Positions 7,187 to 16,500 of a DNA stretch of 60,852 nt are shown piece by piece. The stretch is from the IMG/VR virus record IMGVR_UViG_3300009155_000069, positions 1-60,852 of that record; one strand, 5' to 3'. The notes beneath the pieces are model-generated. The model did not search any database. It worked only from the letters and a program-made list of their open reading frames with translations, and was not told the DNA's origin. Position 1 is the first letter of the stretch. The number at the start of each line of letters is the position of its first letter. Both the position numbers and the translations under genes were made by a program. Origin of the DNA: a virus.

Positions 7187-8725
7187 ATGGAAATCATTGA
7201 AAACAAGGCACTCTTGTTGAAACTGCGCGACCCCGAAAAGGTCACAGCAGTCATACCCAAGAGTCGCGTGATGGGTGAGCACAACGTGTTGGTGCATTGG
7301 GGTTTGGACGAGGCGCAAGTCTTGAAGAACCTGAAGATCAAAAATGTTCCTTCACCAATCCTACGTAGCTACGCGTGGCCCGGGTTGTACAAGCCATTCG
7401 ATCACCAGAAAACAACTTCTGCGTTCCTCACTTTAAACAAACGGGCCTTCTGCCTCAATGAGCAGGGCACTGGCAAAACTGGCTCAGTCATTTGGGCGGC
7501 TGACTACCTGATGAAGCAGGGGCGCATCAAGCGCGTACTGGTCATCTGCCCCCTATCAATCATGGACTCTGCGTGGAGGGCTGACCTGTTCAAGTTCGCC
7601 ATGCACCGCTCCGTAGACATCGCACACGGCTCCGCTGAGAAACGCCGAGCAGTCATTGAATCCCAAGCTGAGTTTGTCATCATCAACTTCGATGGTGTCG
7701 AGGTGGTGGCTGATGCCATCGACAAGGGTGGGTTCGACCTGATTGTGGTGGACGAGGCGAACGCTTACAAGAACGCCCAAACAAATCGTTGGAAGGTGCT
7801 CAACGGTTTGGTCAAGCCCGATACATGGTTGTGGATGCTGACTGGCACCCCTGCCGCTCAATCCCCTGTGGACGCATACGGTCTTGCCAAACTTGTCAAC
7901 CCCCTCGGTGTGCCCAAATTCTTTGGATCATTCAAAGACATGGTGATGTACAAGGTCACGCAGTTCAAGTGGGTACCCAAGCCAAGCGCACTGGAGACGG
8001 TGTTCAACGCCCTGCAACCTGCAATCCGTTTCACCAAGGACGAGTGCCTTGACCTACCTGAGATGACGTACGTCAACCGCGAGGTGGTGCTGACCAAGCA
8101 ACAGCAGAAGTTCTACAACCTGATGAAGAACCGCATGGTCATGGAAGCCGCAGGGGAGGAGATCACCGCAGTCAACGCCGCCGTGAACCTGTCCAAACTC
8201 TTACAAATCAGTTGTGGCGCGGTGTATTCGGACACCAAGGAGGTGGTGGAGTTCGACATCAAGAACCGCTACGCCGTGCTCAAAGAAGTTATTGACGAGG
8301 CCAACCAAAAGGTGCTGGTGTTTGTGCCGTTCAAGCATGCCATTGACCTGATTACCGCCAAGCTACGCGAGGACGGGATCACCTGTGAAGTCATCCGTGG
8401 AGATGTGTCTGCCGTCAGACGCACCGAGATTTTCAAGCAGTTCCAAGAGACACCGGAACCTCGGGTTCTTGTGATTCAGCCGCAATCTGCCGCCCACGGC
8501 GTGACGCTCACAGCCGCCGACACGGTGGTGTGGTGGGGGCCGACATCCTCGCTGGAAACCTACGCCCAAGCAAACGCACGTGTACATCGTGCTGGGCAAC
8601 GCCATCCATCGGTTGTGATCCGCCTGATGGGGTCTAACGCAGAAAAACATGTTTACACAATGTTAGACACTAAAAACGACGTTCACACACAAATTGTTGA
8701 TCTTTACAAACAATTGCTTGACTAA
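7187..8725 (+). CDS. SNF2-family superfamily II helicase
   Basis: The 512-residue protein has two RecA-like domains. Motif I is NEQGTGKTGS at 91-100 (K97), motif II is DEAN at 189-192, and motif III is LTGTP at 218-222. The C-terminal motifs are VLVIQPQSAAHGVTL and QANARVHRAGQ (the SNF2-type motif VI). It is about the size of phage UvsW or SNF2-like helicases and has no extra domain. It probably moves or remodels branched DNA during replication or recombination. It is the first gene after the promoter at 7008 and the structured leader, so it may be regulated by that leader. Confidence 0.92.
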   Translation: MEIIENKALLLKLRDPEKVTAVIPKSRVMGEHNVLVHWGLDEAQVLKNLKIKNVPSPILRSYAWPGLYKPFDHQKTTSAFLTLNKRAFCLNEQGTGKTGSVIWAADYLMKQGRIKRVLVICPLSIMDSAWRADLFKFAMHRSVDIAHGSAEKRRAVIESQAEFVIINFDGVEVVADAIDKGGFDLIVVDEANAYKNAQTNRWKVLNGLVKPDTWLWMLTGTPAAQSPVDAYGLAKLVNPLGVPKFFGSFKDMVMYKVTQFKWVPKPSALETVFNALQPAIRFTKDECLDLPEMTYVNREVVLTKQQQKFYNLMKNRMVMEAAGEEITAVNAAVNLSKLLQISCGAVYSDTKEVVEFDIKNRYAVLKEVIDEANQKVLVFVPFKHAIDLITAKLREDGITCEVIRGDVSAVRRTEIFKQFQETPEPRVLVIQPQSAAHGVTLTAADTVVWWGPTSSLETYAQANARVHRAGQRHPSVVIRLMGSNAEKHVYTMLDTKNDVHTQIVDLYKQLLD

Positions 8726-8745
8726 CATAAAAATTGAGATATACT
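8718..8745 (+). promoter_or_regulatory. Candidate sigma70 promoter
   Basis: TTGACT (8718-8723) overlaps the end of the helicase gene, followed after 16 bases by TATACT (8740-8745). It stands about 32 bases before the next ATG. The -10 is the same TATACT as in the two promoters at 54.0 and 54.9 kb. Confidence 0.65.
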
Positions 8746-8776
8746 GAGAGTTCCTACAACCAACCGGAGAGATGAA

Positions 8777-9175
8777 ATGACAGAGGAAACTGCAATTACC
8801 CCTATACCCGCTGAGAAGCTGGTGCGGGTTTATTTGAAAATGAAGACCGCCAAAGTTGACCTTGAAGCGCAAGTCAAAAAAATCGACACGCAGATGGATC
8901 AGGTGAAGGCGGCTTTGCTTGCATACTGTAAGGATCAGAACATTGAGAGTGTTCGCACTACCGAGGGACTGTTCTACCGCAGTATCAAGAAGCGGTACAC
9001 CACGAACAATTGGGAAGCGATGGGCAAATTCGTCCTTGAGCACCAAGTGCCCGAGTTGTACGAGAAGCGGCTCCACCAAGGCAACATCCAACAGTTTCTT
9101 GAGGAGCATCCCGACTTACTGCCGCCCGGACTCAACGTGGACAGTGAGTACACCATAACTGTGAGGAAAGAATGA
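8777..9175 (+). CDS. Conserved phage protein near recombination genes (132 aa)
   Basis: The start has GGAGAG before ATG 8777. The N-terminal 60 residues form a long charged helix (LEAQVKKIDTQMDQVKAALLAYC). The C-terminal half includes SVRTTEGLFYRS and a Trp-rich turn, then FLEEHPDLLPPGLNVDSEY. I have seen this arrangement in many aquatic phages as a hypothetical protein beside helicase and SSB-like genes. The N-terminal coil recalls Gam- or gp157-like host nuclease inhibitors, but I would not assign that. It overlaps the next gene by four bases. Confidence 0.7.
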   Translation: MTEETAITPIPAEKLVRVYLKMKTAKVDLEAQVKKIDTQMDQVKAALLAYCKDQNIESVRTTEGLFYRSIKKRYTTNNWEAMGKFVLEHQVPELYEKRLHQGNIQQFLEEHPDLLPPGLNVDSEYTITVRKE

Positions 9176-9453
9176 TGAACGACCAATACGTCTCCATCGA
9201 AGATGTAGCCAAGTACTACTCGGTGTCGGTGTCAACCGTCCGTGCGTGGATTCGTACGAACAAGCTGACATCCACTGATTTTCTGAAGTTAGGCAACACG
9301 TACCGATTCAAGATCGCTGACGTGGATGCGGCTCTGCGCCGTGTGTCTGCTGACGAAGCCCCCGCACCTGTCGAGGCACCTGCCACGACTATTGCCGAAC
9401 TGACTGCGCCCGTGCAGTTGGAACTGAACTTTAACCCCGACCAAGATGTCTAA
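9172..9453 (+). CDS. MerR/excisionase-type helix-turn-helix protein
   Basis: The N-terminal 60 residues read YVSIEDVAKYYSVSVSTVRA, then WIRTNKL, then TYRFKIADVDAAL. This is the pattern of excisionase-family winged HTH proteins that bind DNA through a short helix and a wing. The C-terminal 35 residues are Ala/Pro-rich and flexible. Starts at 9172 or 9175 are possible. No integrase is present, so it is more likely a transcription regulator or replication accessory than an excisionase. It sits between the gene at 8777 and the SSB-like gene. Confidence 0.8.
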   Translation: MMNDQYVSIEDVAKYYSVSVSTVRAWIRTNKLTSTDFLKLGNTYRFKIADVDAALRRVSADEAPAPVEAPATTIAELTAPVQLELNFNPDQDV

Positions 9454-9463
9454 GGAGAATGAG

Positions 9464-10360
9464 ATGAGCGAACTTACCCTGTTTAAAACTGGACTTCCCA
9501 GCTACCTGAAGAACCTGCAAGAAGATGACACCACCTCCTCACTGGCAGGTGGCGAAGTAGGCCAACGCAAGATCAGCATCAAAGGCGGCGTGTTCCGCGA
9601 GATGCTTGGCAACAAAGAAGTGCGCACGAGCGAAGAACGCGCCATCGGCGTGATCATCATCAAAGCCGCACCGAGTGTGCACCGCACATATTTTGCAGGT
9701 GCGTATGTTGAAGGTCAAAACGCTTCACCAACATGTTGGTCAAGCAACAACCAAACGCCTGATACATCAGTACCCGCCGATCAGAAGCAAGCCTCCAAGT
9801 GCATGGACTGCGCACAAAACGTCAAGGGTTCTGCATCCCAAGGCGATGGTCGTGCATGCCGCTTCAGCCAACGCATTGCTGTGTTGATCGAAGGCGAAAC
9901 ATCCAAGCGCGAAGTCTATCAAGTCATCTGCCCTGCAACATCTGTGTTCGGTGATGGCGAGAAGGGCAAGCTCCCTCTGCAAGCGTACGGTCGCCACTTG
10001 AAAGCACACAACACACCTGTCGCAGGTGTGATCACTGAGATGCGTTTTGACACGGCATCCCCAACACCCAAGTTGGTGTTCAAGCCTGTGCGTCCTATTA
10101 CTGAAGACGAGTATCACGATGTCGAGGCAACTCGCAATAGCGCCGAGGCTGATGAAGCCATCAAGCTGACTGTGGTGATCAAGCCTAAAGATAGTGCCGC
10201 ACCTGCACCAGTCGCCGCTCCTGCTCCGAAGCCCGTACCGAAGGCTGAGAAAGTTGTTGCTGAAGAAGTGGAAGAACCAAAGAAGGTTGAGAAGAAGTCT
10301 ACCCCCGCCGCCACGTCAGCCCCTGCGCTGACGGATTTGGTTGACGGTTGGGACGACTGA
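9464..10360 (+). CDS. Probable single-stranded DNA-binding-like protein
   Basis: I chose ATG 9464 because AAGGAG lies six bases before it; the in-frame ATG at 9446 lies before that site. The 298-residue product has a cysteine cluster in the middle (PTCWSSNN, then CMDCAQN, then GRACRFSQR) that looks like a zinc-binding site. A Pro/Ala/Lys/Glu-rich linker follows and the end is acidic (DLVDGWDD). Acidic tips after flexible linkers are typical of SSB proteins, and similar phage proteins sit in replication blocks. The DNA-binding role is inference. A strong terminator follows. Confidence 0.65.
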   Translation: MSELTLFKTGLPSYLKNLQEDDTTSSLAGGEVGQRKISIKGGVFREMLGNKEVRTSEERAIGVIIIKAAPSVHRTYFAGAYVEGQNASPTCWSSNNQTPDTSVPADQKQASKCMDCAQNVKGSASQGDGRACRFSQRIAVLIEGETSKREVYQVICPATSVFGDGEKGKLPLQAYGRHLKAHNTPVAGVITEMRFDTASPTPKLVFKPVRPITEDEYHDVEATRNSAEADEAIKLTVVIKPKDSAAPAPVAAPAPKPVPKAEKVVAEEVEEPKKVEKKSTPAATSAPALTDLVDGWDD

Positions 10361-10370
10361 TCTTTGACGT

Positions 10371-10405
10371 GGGGATGGGTCGCTCCCATCCCCTCTTTTT
10401 TCTTT
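10371..10405 (+). terminator. Intrinsic terminator
   Basis: A perfect nine-base stem GGGGATGGG (10371-10379) and CCCATCCCC (10385-10393) with a five-base loop is followed by a TCTTTTTTCTTT run. It separates the SSB-like gene from the primase-helicase gene, which may be read by read-through or a promoter I could not find. Confidence 0.92.
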
Positions 10406-10427
10406 CACTCCACTTCAGAAGGCGGTC

Positions 10428-13283
10428 ATGCAAACACAAGAATTTTTGAACACAGTCCTGAGTGGAGAGGGTTACTACTGCATTTTCGGCGCAAAGCAAG
10501 ATAAGAAGATTCAGAAGTTTTACCCATCACTGGAGACAGCGAGTTCAGTTGCAGAGGACATGGCACGTAATGGATACGATGCCTACTTTGCACTAGCTAC
10601 GTACGAAACCGGGGAGTCACGTAAAGGCGACAACGCAAAACAACTTAAAGCGTTCTTCCTCGACATAGACTGCGGCCCTGAGAAGGACTACCCTGACCAA
10701 CAAACAGCTATTGCGGCACTGCGCGATTTCTGTAAAAGCGCCAAACTCCCAAGACCAACAATGGTTAACTCGGGTAGGGGTGTGCACGTGTATTGGCCTT
10801 TGACCGAGGCAATCACAGCAGACGCATGGGTGCCTGTTGCAGAGCAACTCAAAGCCCTGTGCAAACTGCATGGTATGGAAGCCGATCCATCTGTCACGGC
10901 AGACGTGGCACGTGTGTTAAGGGTGCCCAACACTTTCAACTTCAAGGGTGATCCACCGCTTGATGTGGTCATACTCGGCGAGATTTCTAAGCCTGTTGAG
11001 TTTGAAGCGTTCAAGTCATTGATGGGTGAGGTGCCCGTCACCGCACGGAACTTTGTGCCGAAGGTCATGGACGATGTGACCAACGCACTGGCAGGTAGTT
11101 TCTCAAACTCATTTAAGCTGATTGTGCAGAAGACTGCCGCAGGGCGCGGCTGTGCACAGATTCAGAAGGTCATACAGGAACAAGCTACCCTGAGTGAACC
11201 TATGTGGAGGGCGGGCCTGTCCATTGCGAAGTTCTGTGTGGATGCCGAAAAAGCAATCACCAAAATTTCCTCGGGGCATCCTGACTACGACCGTAGAGCG
11301 ACACAGCAAAAAGTCGAATGGATCAAAGGGCCATATACGTGCGACAAGTTCAATGAGTTCAATCCTGATGTGTGCGACAACTGCAAACATCGTGGAAAGA
11401 TAAAGTCACCAATCGTACTTGGACGTGAGGTTCTGGAAGCCACCGAGGAAGACAACATTGTAGAAGATGTTCCCGAGAACATCGAGGTGCCCAAACAAAC
11501 GTACGTGATACCAAAATATCCCGAGCCTTTCTTTCGCGGCAAAGCTGGCGGTATTTTCAAGCGTATGAAGAACAAGGAAGGTGACCCCATAGAGGTGCCG
11601 ATTTACCACAACGACTTCTACGTTGTGCGCCGACTGCGTGACCCTGATGTGGGTGAAGCTGTCGTGATGCGTCTGCACCTCCCCAAGGACGGGGTGCGGG
11701 AGTTCACCGTTCCATTGGCGTCGATCCTGAGTAAGGACGAGTTTCGCAAATACATGGCGGCGCATGGCGTTGCCGTAATCAAAATGGAAGAACTTATGTC
11801 ATATACAGCTTCGTGGGTCAACAAACTTCAATCAACCACACAGGCAGATGAGGCACGGCGACAATTTGGTTGGACTGATGAACTGCTGTCGGCCTTTGTG
11901 GTTGGTAGCAAAGAGATTCGCGCCGACCGAGTGGATCACAACCCACCTGCAAACTCTACGGTCAGCATGTTCCCGATGTTTCAAAACAAGGGCACGATGA
12001 CAGGTTGGACTGAGATCATGGACTTCTACAACCGTGAAGGTATGGAGTTGCACCAGTACATCATTGGTCTGTCGTTCGGTTCTCCGTTCATGGCGTTTGT
12101 GCCGCAGTGCGCCTCACTCTTTCACGTGTACAGCCAAGACCCCGGACTCGGCAAGACCACAGCGATGATGGCAGGTGCAAGTATTTGGGGCAATCCTGAA
12201 CTGATCCTGTTGCGTGAAGTTGATACGCATGCGTCGAAGATGAACCGCGCCGAGGTGTACAAGAACATCTTCTTGCCAATTGATGAGATGACCAACGTCA
12301 ACCCCAAGGAAGCAAGTGACTTCTTGTACCAACTGACTGGCGGTATGCAGAGGAATCGGCAAAGCCAAAACGCCAACAAAGAACGTGTTCGTGGTGAGAC
12401 ATGGCACACAAATGCTTGCAGCACAGGTAACACAAGTCTGTTAGCACGTGTTCGTATGTACAAGGCAATACCCAAGGCAGAGGCAACTCGCGTGTTGGAG
12501 TATGAGGCACAGAAGTTTCACTTCGACACCAAGGCCGAGACAGATGTGTTGAGCCGCAACTTGTACGCGCACTACGGACACGCTTGCGTTCCGTTCATGC
12601 AGTACGTGCTTGCCAACATGGATGAGTGCCGTTCGCTCTTTCTGCAAACACAAGAGCGTATTGACATAGCGGCAGGGCTATCACAGCCACACAGGTTTTG
12701 GTCTGTTCAGGCGGCATCGGCAATCACTGGGCTGTTGATTGCAAAGAAGATTGGTCTGATCAAGTTCAAGGTGTCGGACATCGTGACTTGGTTGATCAAG
12801 GTAATTGAAAAAGCAAAAACGGAGATTGAAAATATGAGCGGCACCCTTGAGGACACCTTGACGAGTTACCTCGCTGAGAACTACAACAACATCCTGCGTA
12901 TCAAGAGTACTGATGATGCACGTACAGGCACCGATGCACTGGAGCACCTGATCATTCCCGATGCGTCACCGCGCATCCATTTGGTCGCTCGGTATGAGTA
13001 CGACATCAAGAAGATGTATCTACTACCCAAGCCACTGCGTGAGTGGTGCAGTAAACAGCAGATCAACTATCAGACGTTCGTTGAGAGTTTGAAGACGGGT
13101 CAGACTCGCGCCGTGGTGAAGAAGATTCGCATGGGTAAAGGAACACACATGAACTTACCTCCGAGTGATACGTTGGTGATTGATTGTTCCGAGTTCATGT
13201 CGGATGAAGTCGAGCAAACTTTGGCGGCGGCACATGTCTCAACCAGTCTTTCCCCAGCCTTACAGCAAGCCGATCAACCCTGA
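10428..13283 (+). CDS. Primase-helicase (AEP-type primase plus DUF927-like helicase)
   Basis: At 951 residues this is a fused replication protein. The N-terminal primase part shows FFLDIDCG with D79 and D81, then VNSGRGVHVYWPL at about 113-125 and DVARVLRVPNTFNFK at 159-173, as in archaeo-eukaryotic-type primases of phages and plasmids. A Cys cluster around residues 305-322 (CDK...CDNCKHRG) may bind zinc. The C-terminal part has Walker A GLGKTT near 573-578 and Walker B LPIDEM near 617-621, resembling DUF927-type helicases. It starts after AAGG at 10418 and works with the family A polymerase. The next gene starts inside its end. Confidence 0.88.
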   Translation: MQTQEFLNTVLSGEGYYCIFGAKQDKKIQKFYPSLETASSVAEDMARNGYDAYFALATYETGESRKGDNAKQLKAFFLDIDCGPEKDYPDQQTAIAALRDFCKSAKLPRPTMVNSGRGVHVYWPLTEAITADAWVPVAEQLKALCKLHGMEADPSVTADVARVLRVPNTFNFKGDPPLDVVILGEISKPVEFEAFKSLMGEVPVTARNFVPKVMDDVTNALAGSFSNSFKLIVQKTAAGRGCAQIQKVIQEQATLSEPMWRAGLSIAKFCVDAEKAITKISSGHPDYDRRATQQKVEWIKGPYTCDKFNEFNPDVCDNCKHRGKIKSPIVLGREVLEATEEDNIVEDVPENIEVPKQTYVIPKYPEPFFRGKAGGIFKRMKNKEGDPIEVPIYHNDFYVVRRLRDPDVGEAVVMRLHLPKDGVREFTVPLASILSKDEFRKYMAAHGVAVIKMEELMSYTASWVNKLQSTTQADEARRQFGWTDELLSAFVVGSKEIRADRVDHNPPANSTVSMFPMFQNKGTMTGWTEIMDFYNREGMELHQYIIGLSFGSPFMAFVPQCASLFHVYSQDPGLGKTTAMMAGASIWGNPELILLREVDTHASKMNRAEVYKNIFLPIDEMTNVNPKEASDFLYQLTGGMQRNRQSQNANKERVRGETWHTNACSTGNTSLLARVRMYKAIPKAEATRVLEYEAQKFHFDTKAETDVLSRNLYAHYGHACVPFMQYVLANMDECRSLFLQTQERIDIAAGLSQPHRFWSVQAASAITGLLIAKKIGLIKFKVSDIVTWLIKVIEKAKTEIENMSGTLEDTLTSYLAENYNNILRIKSTDDARTGTDALEHLIIPDASPRIHLVARYEYDIKKMYLLPKPLREWCSKQQINYQTFVESLKTGQTRAVVKKIRMGKGTHMNLPPSDTLVIDCSEFMSDEVEQTLAAAHVSTSLSPALQQADQP

Positions 13284-13470
13284 TGGGGTTGAGATCAAGG
13301 TACGCTGGAGCCTGTTTCCCGTAGGTGCATCGGTGTTTATACCTGCAATAAACCTATCAAAACTTATCAGACAGATGCAACGGGAAGCAGACTTGCGAGA
13401 AATTCGGCTTGTTCACGCCGAGCGGATTGAGGCAGGGAAATTGGGGGTTCGTTTTTGGAGAGTCATGTGA
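13234..13470 (+). CDS. Small hypothetical protein at the end of the early arm (78 aa)
   Basis: The frame overlaps the primase end by 50 bases and starts at ATG 13234. The product is basic, with PYSKPINPDGVEIKVRWSLF then a helix (LIRQMQREADLREIRL) and an EAGKLGVRFWRV end. Its tight placement and the terminator 70 bases after its stop support it as the last early gene. Many phages end the primase block with a short protein of this kind. Function unknown. Confidence 0.65.
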   Translation: MSQPVFPQPYSKPINPDGVEIKVRWSLFPVGASVFIPAINLSKLIRQMQREADLREIRLVHAERIEAGKLGVRFWRVM

Positions 13471-13540
13471 TACAGTGGAGGTGGTGGTGATTGCAGTTGC
13501 CGCCGTTTCATCTCCTCTCTCCTTCACAAGAGAAGTTAAC

Positions 13541-13567
13541 CTCCCCGCCTCGTGCGGGGAGTTTTTT
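13541..13567. terminator. Terminator between the converging arms
   Basis: CTCCCCGC (13541-13548) pairs with GCGGGGAG (13554-13561) across a five-base loop, followed by TTTTTT. It ends the rightward early arm two bases before the stop codon of the leftward 2271-residue gene. The hairpin could also stop leftward transcription, though no T-run is seen on that side. Confidence 0.9.
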
Positions 13568-13568
13568 C

Positions 13569-16500
13569 TCAGTCTTCCAAGTCCCGAGCCAACTCGTCCA
13601 ACTCACTCCTGAGCTTTGGACTGAGCGTGATACCGTGATACATCTTTTGGGTTGTACGTTCATGTTGAGCCATCGAGCGGGAGATCGACTCACTCACGTT
13701 ACCAAGACCCGGATGTTTACTGTACAACTTGTCCAGCTTCTCACGCATATCCTGCATACCGTCAATGTCGTACGTCCGTTGGGCGGTGTAGTACTGGCGA
13801 AGCAGTTTGGTTTTCTGATCGTTTACGCTCTTGTCGATACCTTTGAGACGTGCGTTGATCTCAAGTTGCTTCGTGTAATCCGCAGGGGCAAAGCCAAACA
13901 TTTGAGCGAAAGCGTTCCATGCGTTCACGTCCCCTGTGATTGGGTCACCACGCAGAGTATTCGCACCCTCGGTGCCGATACGGATACCGCGCATCACATT
14001 ACCAACACCTGATGGCAACATTGTTTCAATGCCGCGCTCGACTTCACCATCGCGGATCATGTCAGAACCACGCTTGATTTTTGTTGCGATACCGTATGCG
14101 GGGCCACCAAGCATTTCAGCAACCGACTCAGCCATTGATGCAGAACCTGACGACATCTTGTTGTCGCGGAAGATCAGATCACCCAAGCCAGTGCGTGAGG
14201 CAATGTCAAGGTTGGTCATGTAGTTGACCAAACCTTTGTACGCCAACTCGCCAGTGCTTGCACGTACCACAGTGCCAAAGTCTTCATCGTCATCATCAGC
14301 AAACATGTTGTAGATCATGGCAAGCATGCCGAACATGGGTAGACCTTGCAGACCTGAGAAGATTGCCGCCATACCGTAGATACCAGCCAGTTGTTTCATG
14401 GCGGCTTTGCGGACATCGGGGTCTTGCTTTTGCAAGGCTTCCTTGGTCATCTTGAACATCATGTAGTACATGGACACGCCGTAGCGTTTGAACATGAACA
14501 GTACCTTGCCGATAGCGCCTTGAGCAATACGGGGTGCCGAAGCCGCCGCTGTACCACCGTTGGTCATCTCGGCTGTGTAGATCGCTTGATTGGCGGCGTA
14601 AACTTCTTTCTCTTTGGCAGACAACGTGTCAGCCAGCGTGCCGTCTTCTAGCTTCGCACCCTTCTTGTTCAGGCGGTCAAGCTCAAGGTTGTAGGCGGCG
14701 ATCATGGACACCTGACGGTTCATGCGCTCACCGTGGTGGAACATGAAACCCGAAGCGGCGTTAAGCGTCTTCATGGGTGACTTGCCACCATCGACTTCCA
14801 ACACGTCATAGAACATCGAGCGGTTCAGTTGACCCGCTTGAGATGCAACTTCGGACAGAGTTTGCAGACGCTTGATGTCTTTGTCCTTTACGTTGTCAAA
14901 GTCAAAGTTGTCGAGGGACGGCATTGCATTTTCTTTGGCAGTGATGCTCTTGCCGTCTTCCTTGGGCAGGATTGTGACCTTGCGCTCAAACCCACTGCGT
15001 GAGTACAAGCGGTATGCGTCTTGGATTGCTTTCTGTGCGTCACCGTAGCCGTACTTACCGCCAAGATAAGGCAACACAATCAGGGGCACCTGCGTCAAGT
15101 TGACGACAGCCGATGACACGTTGAAGCCGAGCAGGTAGTTAAAGCCAAGGGACGACAGCATCTGAGTCGCTAAGTTGGTCGTTGGGCTGATGGCAAACTT
15201 AATGCGCTTGTCCAACTCATCAAAATATTGTTTGTGCAGTTGGTTGTCTTGGGAACCCTCGCCTTCGCCAGCGGCCTTGGCTTCTGCAAACAACTTATCG
15301 CGTGCGGCAGTCAACTTGGCTGCGTATTTCATGTTTGACATCTGACGAGACATACTGAATGTCTTCTCGCGGAACGCACGGATCGAGTCCTTGCTGTAAC
15401 CCAGCGTGCCTTTACGCTTCTGGAACGCCTGTGCAAAAGATGATTCAGGGAGTGTCTGCAAGAACAGGCGGAGCACTTGCTCACGTGCCTCAGTAAATTT
15501 CTCACGCGCCTCGGGAGTGAGGGAGCCACCATCAATGACTTGAAGCACGCTGTTCACGAAAGACGATGATGGCGTATTGCGGTAGTTCATCTCTGACAGC
15601 TTGGCGAACTTCTGCACCTGTGTGGCACCGTTCTCTTTAAGCATGCTGATGAACCGCTCACGCTCACGTTCAGTCTCAAATGCAGACACGTATGTGTCAG
15701 GTTTACCACCACGACCCGGGGCCGAGTAGGATACCCAGAAGTCACCATTACGCGTTAGTGGGAAATACGGTGTGATCTGTCCACGCTCGGCAAGTTTGGC
15801 GTAAATCTCCCGCTTGATCTTTTCAGATTCTTCCTTGCCCATACCAGCGGCGTCGATACGTGCACCGATGGATTCCCGAATCTCCTCGTACAGAGCTTGG
15901 TAGGTATCGCGCATGCGGCGGTACAACTGACGACCTGCGGGGCCAATAGCCTCAAAGTCTTTCTGCATGGCATCCCATGCTTCCAGCTTCTCTTTTTGGG
16001 TGAGCTTTTGGAGGCGCTCGGCATCTTTGTCACCCTTGGTGTCAGCCTTCTCATAGGTTTCACGTGGAACCGATGGGTCAACCTCATCAATCGTACTTTT
16101 GTAGATTAGACTGTTGAACTTATCGAGTAACTTGCTGTGTTCTTTCGCCCACTTCTCAGCTTCAGCGACAACTGGCTCAATCTGCTGATTGCGGCGGTAC
16201 TCATCACCACCCTTTTCTTCCACGAGGCGGTTGACCGTGGGTGCGGAGGGCAGGTAGGTTTTGGCAACGTCTACCAGTGCATGCAACGGAAGAGTGGACA
16301 GAACGATGTTCTTGATCGTACCCGTGGTTGTACCCTTCAAGAATCCATGCAACCTATCCGCACGCTCTTGCGTCATGCCGGGGAGTTTGGATACCGCATC
16401 AACGGCGCTGTTGAGCCAATCCGCTACAACCTCACTCTTGGGGTTGATCGTAGCGGCATAGAGGATGGGTGCATCACGCAGTTCAGGCGAAGGCGAGAGC

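Noticed and set aside
9172-9453. Excisionase and hence a temperate phage
   Set aside because: The fold matches excisionase-type HTH proteins, but no integrase or attachment site was recognised, so this alone does not show lysogeny.
13491-14012. 173-codon plus-strand frame after the early terminator
   Set aside because: It begins before and reads through the terminator at 13541-13567 and mirrors the end of the polyvalent gene; product has no recognisable features.
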